From Theileria orientalis strain Shintoku (lineage: Eukaryota > Apicomplexa > Aconoidasida > Piroplasmida > Theileriidae): 64,000 nucleotides of DNA. The notes beneath the pieces are model-generated. The model searched no databases. It worked only from the letters and a program-made list of their open reading frames with translations, and was not told the origin of the DNA. Where the stretch lies: assembly GCF_000740895.1 (NCBI RefSeq), contig NC_025262.1, positions 1,728,001 to 1,792,000 of the forward strand. Direction: 5' to 3'. Position numbers and translations under genes: made by a program. Shown in pieces: positions 11,055 to 21,499 of the stretch (positions within the stretch are counted from its first letter, which is position 1; each line of letters starts with the position of its first letter).

Positions 11055-14000
11055 ATGAATGTGGAACTAGCAGGAGGTTTGATAAACCTAGGACTAGGAT
11101 TCTGTACAATAATAGCACACTATCTATACAATAAAGATAAAAACAAAAAGGAAAAAGAAAAAAAAAGAAAAAAAGAAGAAAAAAATAATAAAAAGGAACC
11201 AGGTAAGATGAAAAAAAGTAAAATAGAATAGAGAAGATAAATAAAAGATAAAAAACTATAATAAAATAAGTAGAGGAAAAAAAGGAAGAATCGGTGAAAA
11301 GTGGAGATAAAAAGCCGTTAAAAAAGTGTAAAATATACTATGCAAGTCAAACGGGAACGGCAGAGAGGTATTCGAGAACATTGGCACAGAAACTGCTGAA
11401 AGTAACAAACATATGCGAAGAATCGCCAGCAAATTTGCAAGTAAGAGAGCGTATATGTAAGATTAGGCTTAAAAATGAAAACTATGTGAATAAATGAGTG
11501 ATTAGGACTACGTGGAGGAGGACTTCACGCGAGAGGATGCCGTGATAGTATTTTTAGTCGCAACACACTACGATGGCTTATTTCCAGACGATACAGGAAG
11601 ATTCGTTAAATACGTAAGTGAAAAAATAAAAAAGAAAAATTAACAAAAGTATACTAGCGATAGTTAGAAAGTACAATATATGCTACCATAATAGAATTTG
11701 TGTGTAAGTACCATACATAAATGGCAGTCGTAGTGCCAGAACAAATTATAGAGCCAGGCAATAGAAGCAATAGTGGAGTTGAATTTAATATTGACTGCAG
11801 ATAAGGAGGCTGGTGAGGAATGAAGTTAGGCTAGACAACTTGAAGTACTGCGTCTTTGGACTGGGGAGTTCGGACTACGAGTACTACAACGAGGCAGCGA
11901 AAAACATGCAGAAGTCGCTAAAGGAGCTGGGAGCAGAGGAGTTTACACCAATGTACGTGCCGTAGACCACATGGTAGTTGAACACGTTTAGCTACTGTAG
12001 TTAGCACGCATCGGCGAATATATGCTGCACACCGGGTTAACGTAGCCAATATGCGTACGCACATGGCCACTCTAGCTACTCGGCATACTGTGCGGAAAAA
12101 TTGACACACTTATTAGATACCTGTGCGACGAGTTAAACGGAGTGGGCAGAGAGTTTGAAAGGTGGCTGGATCAGCTGTTCAAGGGGCTATGCAGGCTGTA
12201 CAACATAGAGTACGCGAGTCTGAACTTAAAGAGCCTGAAGGAGCATGACTACTTCAAGTCATGGAGATACTTGTGTAAGAGAATAGTCACGCGACTACAT
12301 GTTTAAGTAGCAAGTAATAGGAGTAGGTAAATAAATATCAGAGCAATAAGTTGAAAGGTTGCCACTACATTAGTCAAAAGTAGGCATTAGTTGATGGGTT
12401 ACTAGTAGCATGGTTAAACGTTTAAATTAGGCGACTTGGAGTTGAGATTCGTGAACATATCACTGGAAAGTAACTTCGAGCCCGTGCCGAATGACATAAT
12501 ATGTAAACAGCAGTACCAGGGCGTGGAGGTGAAGGTGAAGGAAAACGTAAATCTGATACCAAACGCAGACCAGTCAGTACATCACATAGTAAGTATGATT
12601 AATGTTAACAGGAGTGTGACTAACGGTTAAAGAAAAAATAGCAAGTGGTAGTTATTGCTTACACAGAAGGCTAACGCGAGGTTATAGGTGTTTGATTATG
12701 ACGGGGAGTACAGCGTATCGGACACGGCATATCTGTTATACCGCAATCCAAGGCACATCGTAAGAGTTTAAACTACGTAAAAAGGCAGTAGTCGCATAGA
12801 TAGATAAAATTTACACACAATTAAATATGTATTTATACACACTTACACTAATGTAACTATGTATTAATATGAGAATGTACGAATGTAATTATGTACCAAT
12901 GTAATTATGTGCTAACCCAAATCTATTCTACTGTAACTATCTACGCCAGTGTAGTATGTCTATTAGTTTGTATGGGAAGTATCCAGAACTATTATTAGGT
13001 TGAGTTTTTTATGGAAAGACTTAATTTGACAGAGGAAGGTGGGAGTAAAGGAATTGACGAATGATGTGTAGATTTGAGTAAGGAGATAACATTTGTGCCA
13101 AGATATGGAAATGTGAGAGAGAAAGTGACATTTTCACCACCGTTTCCAATACCAACCACCATTAAGGTAAGTTTATAGTTAAGAAGATAATAATGTTGCA
13201 CGTAAGATATGGGTAAATAGTAATTGCTGGTATTGCGTGATACTAATAATGACGAGTGAGTAATAAATATAAACAGGACTCTCTGGAATTGTATTGTGAC
13301 TTGACGAGTTTACCGTCCGACGATGAAATCATGAAGTTCTGCTGCTTTTTAAAGGATAAGAAGGACGTTGAAAGGATAACGAAGCTAGTGAGGAATGAAA
13401 AGATCATGAAGCAAATAAGAGAGGAAGTGAAGATGACATTGCACGAGTTCATGATGCTGTTCTTCCCAAACGTTAAGTTTAACCTAAGCGGATTCCTGCA
13501 GCTGGTGCCGAAGCAGAAGCCAAAGCCGTACACAATATCATCTAGGCCTAAGGTAAAAATAAATAGAAGGATAATAAGATAGATATACGTGGAAAGTTAA
13601 ATAGAAAACTACAGAGTTATGTGTGTGTGTGTGTGTGTGGAGAATGACAGATGGTTTACTGGATAGTTATGGTACTTGTAACTATATGGATTAATACGGT
13701 GAGTAGACTGGTGAGTTGACAGTGACAGTCAAGTTAATAGAGTATAATTTGCATTCACTAAAGACCTTTTACAACGTAAACGTCAAAAGAGGTATGATCA
13801 TTAGGTAGTTACAACTGTAAGTATTAGTTATGAACACGGATGTAAGTGAATGGATATGATTGGTAATATCATAATGTGCAGAGTTGTTTAATGAGTCTAT
13901 CGCATATAACGAGTTGATAAAAAGAAGAATATACAAAGGAAACTGTAGCAGGTATTTATGTGAAATGAAAGAAGGACAAAAGATTAAGTTGTTCGTGAGA

Positions 14001-14604
14001 ACATCGTTGTTTGCCAGTGTAAACATGAATGCGCCAATGCTACTAATCGCAAACGGGACAGGTACGTAACCGACAGGGGATAACAGTGATAAATAGGGAT
14101 TGCAGCCTTCAGAGGAATATGGCATTCACTTAAAAACACCTGCAATAACACTGGTGCCAGTAGTATGACTAGTAGCGATAAAAGTACCAGTAGTGCTAGC
14201 TCTAGTAGCAACGAGGTTACGATGATGCTAGGGTTCAGAACAACGAACCACGTGTTGTACAAAGAAGAGCTTGAACAGCTGAGTCAACAGGAGAACGTCA
14301 GGATACTGTACGCGTTCTCGAGAGAACAGGTACGCGCAACACGAAAACATGCATAACCTGTTTAGGATAAAATATACGTCCAAGAGTTAGTTAAGAATAA
14401 CCTGGAGTTGATAAGAGGAGTGTTAGACCGCGGAGGAACGATTTGTATATGCGGGTGAGCTACTCTAAAAGGATGTTTAACTGAAGGTAATTTAGGAGTA
14501 GAAGAATGGGCAACGAAATTAAGCTAATTCTAAAGAATTACATAAGCGCCTTCGACTTGGAGAAGCTGAAGAGCAGTAATTTGTTCATCGAGGAGCTATG
14601 GTAG
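11055..14604 (+). CDS. CPR: Membrane-anchored NADPH diflavin reductase (cytochrome P450 reductase-like)
   Basis: Fifteen exons join in phase to about 680 residues. Their spans are 11055-11202, 11274-11440, 11506-11613, 11801-11952, 12117-12274, 12431-12588, 12688-12759, 12999-13038, 13072-13166, 13277-13552, 13734-13791, 13882-14061, 14097-14329, 14366-14454 and 14496-14604. Order: an N-terminal hydrophobic anchor with a Lys-rich stop; flavodoxin domain with FMN loop YYASQTGTAERYS and YCVFGLGSSDYEYYN; FAD domain with KPYTISSRPK; NADPH domain with NGTGIAAFRG and VRILYAFSREQ; and a C-terminal Trp, the residue that stacks on FAD in this family. It passes electrons from NADPH through FAD and FMN to an acceptor, probably at the ER membrane. 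A Ser-rich insert made of AGT repeats sits in the NADPH domain. The gene's stop codon begins an inverted repeat. A Tah18/NDOR1 role is an alternative, but the anchor favours a CPR type. Confidence 0.85.
13621..13640. repeat. GT microsatellite in intron
   Basis: A short run of about nine GT dinucleotides lies in the intron between exons 10 and 11 of the diflavin reductase gene. It is probably polymorphic between isolates. Confidence 0.8.
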
Positions 14605-14890
14605 GATCGCAATCACCGACATCACCTACACTCGGCCATGTACCATATTCACCTAATATCGTACTCAACTTAATGATTGGCAAATGTCGTAGTCTACTTA
14701 ATGATTGGCAACTATCGTACTCAACTTAATACTCGGCAACTATCGTAGTCTACTTAATGATTGGCAACTATCGTAGTCTACTTAATGATTGGCAACTATC
14801 GTAGTCTACTGATATACTTGCCAAGAATGGCATTAAAACACGTGCCGAGGCACAAATATTTTACATCAAGTGTACTGTCGAATCAGTGCT
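14601..14890 (+). repeat. Inverted intergenic repeat, copy 1
   Basis: This is the whole spacer between the convergent diflavin reductase and lipoate ligase genes. It begins at the reductase's TAG stop and runs to the last bases of the ligase stop. Apart from length, it is the reverse complement of 19767-19972. It contains about three extra units of a 31-base tandem motif (of the form 'cttaatgattggcaactat') compared with the other copy. Both copies supply or touch the stop codons of flanking genes. Confidence 0.9.
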
Positions 14891-16059
14891 AAAAAGTTAG
14901 TTGACTAGTGTTTGGCTTAGTGAGAGAGTTAACACAGTCGTCGAAGAACGCGTCGTTGAGTTCAAAGTTATCGACCTTAGCAAGTGGCCGATACTTGAAT
15001 GAGAAAGTGTAGACAGCGTTAAAGTTAATGGACTCCCTCAAGTTTTTTGAAAAGTCGGCCCTGGTGGAAGAGTTATCACTCAGACACTGAGACACACTCT
15101 GTAAAAAAAGGCCATGGTCCCTGTTTCTGCGATATTTAGGCATCCTCCTAGGAATAAGAAGCACCTTTTCGATAAGAGGAGAGACCTCCCAGACGAAGCA
15201 GGTGTGATGAACGAAGGAGTGCTTGCTGAAGGCCTGGGCGTTTCCACCGACCTTAAAGTAAACATGGTCATCGCCACCATCCTTAAGTTTATTGTGGCGA
15301 CTTTTAACATCAAACGAAGTATTAGTGTCACTGTTATCGTCGTTAATAGTTGTCGTTTCACTATTTACAGCGTTAATAGTGGTAGAATCACTAGTTACGG
15401 CAGTGTTACCGTAGTTAGTAGTGGCATTAATGGAGTTGGTGATATCTAGAGATGTGTCACTGGAGTCATTGATGGTTAGACTATGAGGAGTGTGTAGTCC
15501 AGAAGTTAGACTGTGAGAGCAACCAGTGTTCGGCATCCTCACTACGAAATCCCCGTCGACCAGCGCAAAATTGGCCTTGAACATGCTGAAGGTCCTATAA
15601 ACATTGTCGAAAGTCCATTTGCATATTTGGTTGGCCATGAGTGAGGGCGCAAAAGAGTGCGTGGCTATGAAGCTAGAAGTGACGGTGTTTTCGTCGATTA
15701 GCACAGTGCCGCCTCCGCTGAAGCGCTTGATGAGCTTGATACCACGGTCCTTGCAGAATTTGAAGTTTTTGATGAAGTCACTGGGATTCCCAGAGAGGCC
15801 TAAAACAACTGACCCTAAATTAAGGTTAATATGAGGTATGTGCATGATATAAATGATGCATATGTGACTTACGGTCAATGTGTGAGCCGTTTACGAGGAA
15901 AAATGAGCAATTGTGGGCAATGGGTGTTGCGTTTCTGTAGAGAAACTCCTCGAATCTCAACTGCCTCAAGATATCAAGTCCGTCGAGGTTAAAAACGTAT
16001 AAGCTCCTTCTCCTGTTGCCCCCGATGAGCCTAATGAGATCATTGGCACTCTTAAACAT
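14889..16059 (-). CDS. LplA: Lipoate-protein ligase (BPL/LplA/LipB family)
   Basis: Two exons (16059-15873, 15814-14889) join in phase to 370 residues. Family signatures are LRFEEFLYR in the first exon, then LGLSGNPSDF, KRFSGGGTVLIDE (the lipoyl/biotinyl ligase glycine motif), KVGGNAQAFS and HHTCFVWEV. The enzyme attaches lipoate, via lipoyl-AMP, to a lysine of acceptor proteins such as 2-oxo acid dehydrogenase E2 or glycine-cleavage H protein, in Apicomplexa usually in the mitochondrion. A 77-residue Ser/Thr/Asn-rich insert sits between the VVRMPNTGC segment and the GGNAQ motif. It is identical at DNA level to an insert in a glutamate-cysteine ligase gene. The insert would project from a loop next to the active site, and its effect on activity is unknown. 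The gene converges on the diflavin reductase. Confidence 0.8.
15278..15508 (-). repeat. 231-nt in-frame module, copy in lipoate ligase
   Basis: By eye this block is identical over its full length to 25365-25595. It is in the same strand and the same reading frame, encoding a Ser/Thr/Asn-rich segment that starts SGLHTPHSLTINDSSD and ends SRHNKLKD. The host genes are unrelated enzymes, and the flanking sequence stops matching sharply at both edges. Confidence 0.95.
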
Positions 16060-16367
16060 TGAAATTAGCCGATTTAAGCAGTTTTATGCCATTTAGTATT
16101 TGATTAAACCCTTAACCAATTTACACACCACAGCAAATGGGTCAATAACAACCATAAAATCAAGTATTCGTGATAAATAACATCAACGTATGAATAGAAT
16201 AATTTACATGAAGCTCAAGTACAAAAAATAGTAAATAACTAAGAGAAGCACAGACTACTAAGAAATCCACCATTTTACACATACAACAAGATTAAGCACA
16301 AGTAATAATTGAGTAAGTTAAAGCATTTAAGGTGAACGGTGGAATTTTAAAGAATATAAGCGAGATT
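16060..16367. other. AT-rich spacer
   Basis: About 300 AT-rich bases upstream of lipoate ligase and downstream of the CKS1 gene. No coding frame or RNA gene is visible. Confidence 0.5.
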
Positions 16368-17027
16368 TTACAGTCTTCTGCGCAGAATTAGTTCGTCGAG
16401 CCTGTTCTTGTAAAGCATAAAGTGCTCCCAGCCGAGAGATAAGTCGATGTTCAGTTCGCGAAGAATCTGATGCTCCGTCAAAAGAAAAGTCTTCGAACGC
16501 TTCAGAATACGGTAAGCCTCCTCCTTGACGCCCTTGGACAGCATCACGTAGCGATAGATGTACTTGTCGTCCTGGAATCTGGGGGAGTAATAAACTTCGC
16601 CGTAGGGAGTAGTCTTGTATGAATACTCAGAAACACTCCAAGTTATGATTTCGTAATTTTTGATTTTCATATTGACGGGCGAGAACACTGGAATGGCCCT
16701 TATTTTTTTCTTCTCCAACTCGCTGCCTATGTCAATTTCCCCTGAGTCAACTCTAGACCAAAAGTCGCCCGAAGGCTCCTTCCGGGGTCTTTTCTTTGAC
16801 ACATCAGTCCTGTTTGGAACACGTTTCTGATAGCGTTGTCTAAGTTTCTCGACGGCCTCGAAATCCTTAGAGGACTTGCAAAACAGTTTAGCCCCGTTAA
16901 GACACGGGGGAAGGGAGGGAATTTTTATATTCCTCTCGCTCAAGTTTTTAATTTGATCTTCTGGCACCCTGACCACACAGGCCAACGAGGAGGAATCCCC
17001 TAATTTGCGACGCTTATGACTCATCAT
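16368..17027 (-). CDS. CKS1: CKS1-type cyclin-dependent kinase regulatory subunit with long N-terminal extension
   Basis: A single exon encodes 219 residues. The last 80 or so are a clear CKS domain: VYYSPRFQDDKYIYRYVML, then LTEHQILRELNIDLSLGWEHFML and a terminal LILRRRL. Residues of the phosphate-binding pocket seen in CKS proteins are present (Arg in YRYVML, Ser and Trp in SLGWEH, Arg in the C-terminal RRR). Stand-alone CKS proteins are typically about 80-110 residues, so the preceding roughly 135 residues (basic, with the KKRPRKEPSGD stretch and a SVSEYSYKTTPYGE lead-in) are an unusual extension. The role is binding CDKs and docking phosphorylated substrates in the cell cycle. It begins with two adjacent ATG codons; the first was taken. 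Confidence 0.85.
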   Translation of the reverse strand: MMSHKRRKLGDSSSLACVVRVPEDQIKNLSERNIKIPSLPPCLNGAKLFCKSSKDFEAVEKLRQRYQKRVPNRTDVSKKRPRKEPSGDFWSRVDSGEIDIGSELEKKKIRAIPVFSPVNMKIKNYEIITWSVSEYSYKTTPYGEVYYSPRFQDDKYIYRYVMLSKGVKEEAYRILKRSKTFLLTEHQILRELNIDLSLGWEHFMLYKNRLDELILRRRL

Positions 17028-17726
17028 TCCGATATAGAGTCAGTGTGTATACTCCTGTGTGTATTTCACTTTTCAAGGGTGGGTTGTTCTCAGCCCTTAG
17101 AAAAACAAGATTGAGTTAAACGGAAAAAACGGTTACTTTTACCATACAATTCCGCAAAACATAATATATACGCATGTAGCACTCCTTTGCTCCAGTTGTG
17201 AAATGATGTTATTTAAGCAGTAGTGTACCGATTTTTAGACAAGTAATTTAATTCCTTTTGAATGTTGTGAAAATTAGGCTCACAAGTGCCTATACGTGAT
17301 ATTGATTGATATCCCTGGGTACTAACTTAAACGTGAAGTCTAGAATCCAGAGAGTGATAATTTTTTAATAGTTGAGTAAAAGTGTGAGAATCTTCTTGAA
17401 TTTTCTGTTAAGGGAAACTCAAGAAAAATTAGATGGATGACAATATGATACTTTTTGTCTAAAGTGGAATCTAACCTGATGTGTATTTGGTAGAAGCTTG
17501 ACAATCTAACAAGAATGTGTGCTGAACAACTAAAATAAATAATGTGGTTGATATTTATGGATCTTAACTCATGTCGGTCATGGGGTGTGTGTAACTTAGG
17601 AGGCTCCTTAGATTAACTCCCTTTTAAATACTGTAGGACCACGAAAATTAACCAGGTGTAAATAAATAAAAGTGTGCACATATATTAATAAAAAGAAATT
17701 AGATATTTTTTAAAAATATGCTTAAA
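17028..17726. other. Intergenic, no gene seen
   Basis: About 700 AT-rich bases lie between the CKS1 start and the end of the PABPN1-type gene, both on the minus strand. I see no coding frame on either strand and no recognisable RNA. The CKS1 promoter should be here. Confidence 0.5.
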
Positions 17727-18671
17727 TCAGTACGGCTTTGAGTAATTATCTCTGTGAAACCCACGATGTGAATAGAATCTACCACCCCTGAATAAGATTT
17801 TATATCCGCCAGTTAAGTTAATAAATAAATAGCGATGGGTACCTTCGATAACCCCGGAATCCACGTGATCTCCCTCGGCCCATAGGCCTTCGCCTGTTAA
17901 AACCAGGTATATTTTTCCTTTTTGGAATAACCTAAGGGTTAAATATAAGTGTAAAAAATTATACCTTAATAATCCTTTCTTTAAAAAGCGAATCGTTTAA
18001 CATAACAGCGTTTCCCACAGCATCCTCACTGGAGAACTCGACGTAGGCGTACCTAAGGTCAAGTTAACAATTTTTTATAATTTCATTTAAATACTAATGA
18101 AATATTTTATAAATACCCTTTGGGGTGTCCAGTCCATTTATCCACCATTATTGTAATTCTGTTTATTTGACCAGAAGATTTAAAAAATTCTTGGAGCTCT
18201 TGTGGTTTCGTGGAATAATCAACCTAGGAAATAAAATGGTTAGTGGCAATATAATTTCCAAAAGTGCAAATAAAATTCATGAGATTATTCCCAGGGTATA
18301 TTAGTGATAGAAAACAGGGAAAACGTTAGGTGTAGTAACAACATAACTATTTATGATAAAAATGATCATCAAAACAAGCTTAAAAAATATAGTATAACTG
18401 TGTGAAAAATAATTTTAATGCATAAATCTATGGTTTTAGCTGAATAATTCCTACATTTCCAACATATATTGACCTTCTATCAACATCTTCGTTGGTGTCC
18501 GTATCCATATCCTCAGTTGCATATTGACTATCGGTCATCCCCTTAAAATAAATTAAAACAAACTAATAATCGAAAGTATAAATAAAGTAGTTGGGGGAAT
18601 AAACTAGCCAATACCTTTAATCGTTTTAATTCATCATCCAAAACAGTTAGTTGACCACTATTGGTACCCAT
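17727..18671 (-). CDS. PABPN1: Nuclear poly(A)-binding protein, PABPN1/PAB2 type (RRM)
   Basis: Six small exons (18671-18615, 18541-18455, 18223-18117, 18052-17965, 17931-17843, 17787-17727) join in perfect phase to 162 residues. After a short acidic N-terminus there is one [22 protein letters not shown] carries RNP2, and [16 protein letters not shown] carries RNP1. [11 protein letters not shown] and an Arg/Gly-rich tail ([13 protein letters not shown]) ending SKPY follow. This order closely tracks animal and fungal PABPN1, which binds nascent poly(A) tails and stimulates poly(A) polymerase in the nucleus. The Arg/Gly tail would be a methylation target. None of the exons is long enough to stand out as an open frame, so the gene is easily missed. 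It lies head-to-head with the FAD synthase gene, with 120 bases between starts. Confidence 0.9.
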
Positions 18672-18791
18672 TGTGCGATTAGAATGATAATATTAAAACA
18701 ATGAAAAAGTTATAAAGAAATATGATAATTATAAAATGAAAACACGTGGAATCTGCACCATTTTTTAACTTAAAACTAGATTAAATATATA

Positions 18792-19774
18792 ATGTATTAT
18801 ATAAAAAACTTAACACAAAGGTTAAGTTTGTATAAAAAAGTAAAATATAAATACAATAATGACAATTTGTTGCAGTACGCCCACATTTTAAATAAGGATT
18901 TTAAAAAATTGCAACGAATAGCAAACACTAAGCTAATAAACGAATGTAGCATATATTATAAAGATGAAAACTTGAGTAATTTATCACAGCTAATAGGCGA
19001 TTCAGTCAAAATAATAATAAACTCCTTCAAGTTAGCTAAGAGTTACATATACAGATAGAATATCGTATAAATTGAAACTGAGCAGCTTAATTGACTTAAA
19101 TATAGTAAATTCGGCCAGTCAAACGTGTATCTGTCGTTCAATGGAGGGAAGGATAGCGTCGTCGCACTGCATCTTTACAGAATCGCATCACACGAATTTG
19201 CAGCTGAGAACAAGGGTGCGTCAACACACAAGATAATAGAAACGCTTTAGGCCACGACTTGCAGGCGGTGTACTTTAAGGACCCCTCGGCCAACGAGTTC
19301 GACGAAATAACTGGTTTTATACACACGATAACTAGTAAATACGGCTTAAACCTGAGGTGAGTGCCCCGATAAACGATTGTTTGCAGAGTCGTGGAGGACA
19401 CGTGGGAGAGGGGCGTGAAGCTGTTCCAGAACAGCTCCTTCATACTCGGCTCCAGAAGCATGGACGAGGGCTGCGGGGACCTGAAGCCCCTGGAGGCCGG
19501 CGACGCGGACGACTTCGAGTTCTTCAGAATCAATCCGATACTCAACTGGACCTACGGAGACGTGTGGAACTTTTTGCTGTACTTCCAGCTCGAGTACTGC
19601 TCACTGTACGACAAGGGCTACACGTCGATCGGAACGTAAGCACTCCCCGAGTCAATTTTCTTTAGGGTCAACGACACGCTCCCCAACCCATACCTGAAGA
19701 GCGGGGACACTTACCTCCCCGCATACAAGCTGACCCAGTGGGAGTACGAGCGCTGCAGCAGAGTAAAGCACTGA
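18792..19774 (+). CDS. FAD synthase (FMN adenylyltransferase, PAPS-reductase fold)
   Basis: Five exons (18792-19030, 19106-19215, 19251-19356, 19387-19635, 19666-19774) join in phase to 270 residues. After a basic N-terminal part comes the ATP-binding SFNGGKDSVVALHLYR motif, then HDLQAVYF, FILGSRSMDEGCGD, FRINPILNWTYGDVWNFL, YCSLYDKGYTSIG, DTLPNPYL and YLPAYKL. These are the successive signatures of eukaryotic FAD1-type FAD synthases, which make FAD from FMN and ATP. It supplies the cofactor used by the diflavin reductase nearby. The first intron was placed where the phase restores the P-loop frame. It ends inside an inverted repeat shared with the diflavin reductase/lipoate ligase spacer and converges on YJU2. 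Confidence 0.88.
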
Positions 19775-19972
19775 TTCGACAGTACACTTGATGTAAAATA
19801 TTTGTGCCTCGGCACGTGTTTTAATGCCATTCTTGCCAAGTATATCAGTAGACTACGATAGTTGCCAATCATTAAGTAGACTACGACATTTGCCAATCAT
19901 TAAGTTGAGTACGATATTAGGTGAATATGGTACATGGCCGAGTGTAGGTGATGTCGGTGATTGCGATCCTAC
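19767..19972 (-). repeat. Inverted intergenic repeat, copy 2
   Basis: This is the spacer between the convergent FAD synthase and YJU2 genes, including the last eight bases of the first and the TAG stop of the second. Read on the minus strand it matches copy 1 at 14601-14890, but it has about three fewer tandem units in the middle. The two copies bracket roughly 4.9 kb containing lipoate ligase, CKS1, PABPN1-type and FAD synthase genes. Confidence 0.9.
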
Positions 19973-21201
19973 TGGCCGTCCTCATCGCTTTCATACCCGT
20001 TGAAAGTGAAGGGGTTACTCTTGGGTTTAACCTGGACCTTAAGTTTCGTGGAATAGAGCTTGTCAGATCCAACACTAGGCTTGCCACTGCTAGTGGCAAT
20101 GCCACTGGCAGTATTAGTGCTATTGTCCTTGGTATTACTATCAGCGATATTGCCACTATTAGAAGTATTGCTACTATTAGTGGTATTAGAGGTCTTTGTG
20201 CTAGTGTCAGTATAGGCGGCGTTACCAGTAAAACTAGGACCAGGGGCACTGTTTGATGAATTGTCGAGGCTGACCGATGATTCCTCATCGAGGGGACAAT
20301 CAGGAGTTTCATCATCATCTTCTACAGATTCCAGGTCCCCGTCGTTACTGCTTAAATCGTCAGATAGCATTGCTGGCTCACAGTACTTGCTGTACAACTC
20401 AGACTGCTCCCGCTTAAACAGGTCCAGCTCCTCCTGGTTCCCCTCCTCAAACTCAAGTGACCGTTTCTGAAGCCGCTGCAGAGACAGCTCAGCCAAGTTC
20501 TCGCGCTCCCGCATCCTGCCAGCACGCCGCTTGAGGGCAGTGAGTCTCTCCAGCTGCTCATACTCAGCAAAGGCGTGGTCGGCCTTCTCAGCCATCTTCT
20601 CAGTTGTGCCAAGAGTCTCATTCTTCTCTTCCTGAACCAACGATTAAACTTTACGCAACAAATCAGTGACTACACACTATCTACATTGTTGTACAATAAA
20701 TAGCAGAGCCGCTATAAATAGGTTAAACCATCAAGTCTAGTATGTATAGCTCCTGGTTGCACTCACCTGTTCCTTGCTCAGTTGTTCCGAGGCCAAATGT
20801 TCATCCCTGTGGGCATCGTAGGTCCTGGTGCCCCCGGACTCCAGAGTGTAATCGCCGTTTTTCGGGTCAGTCTTAAACACAATCTCGTGCTTACAGTTGG
20901 GACACTTGCCGAAAAAACGCCACTTCACAATCCCCAAATAAGTGTCATTGTCGAGTCTCTGAACGCGGGAGTTAAACTTGGTGCCGACGTAGGTGAAGTC
21001 TCTACAGGCCTCGCACCTGAAGGTGAACGGGAACATCATACGGATGTTCATGAGCTTAGAGTCGCCATACTTTAGCTTAATGGCCAGAGGACTCTCCTTT
21101 TTGCCAAAGCCGTCGGCCTTTAGGAGCTTTTTGTGCCTCCTGAGAGCGTCGGGGTCGAAATCCGGGGGTATGTATTTATTTAAAACCTTCCTTTCAGACA
21201 T
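19969..21201 (-). CDS. YJU2: YJU2/CWC16 (CCDC94-type) spliceosome protein
   Basis: Two exons (21201-20767, 20631-19969) join in phase to 365 residues. The N-terminus MSERKVLNKYIPPDFDP is diagnostic. FRCEACRDFTYVGTKFNSR and KWRFFGKCPNCKHEIVFKTDP give the two CxxC pairs of the zinc-binding core, followed by SGGTRTYDAHRDE and a coiled-coil stretch. YJU2 joins the catalytic spliceosome with the NTC and promotes the first step of splicing. The C-terminal 130 residues are Ser/Thr/Asn-rich low complexity, built at DNA level from the same trinucleotide repeats seen in introns nearby. The tail ends ESDEDGQ directly before the TAG that starts the inverted repeat. Confidence 0.93.
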
Positions 21202-21499
21202 AATTAAAATAAGTTAAAATGAAAGCAGGAATTGAACGAAAAGATAAAATATGCGATTAAAAACTGAGATAAATGGTAAAAACTAAATGAGGGCAATAAA
21301 ATAACAAAGTAAACTTATAACTTTATTACAAAATAGTGTAATAAATTAAAAAATATAATACATAGGTAAAATTGACACAAATATAAAAAATAATGGTGAA
21401 ATTTGACCCCGATAACATCAGCAACAACACACATAGTGACTGTATGGAACAAACATGAAAAATATATTAAGTATCATATTTTAGTTGTTGAGATGTTGT

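Noticed and set aside
14820..19900. A transposon with terminal inverted repeats
   Set aside because: The inverted copies flank ordinary housekeeping genes, there is no transposase and no target-site duplication, and the repeats coincide with convergent-gene spacers.
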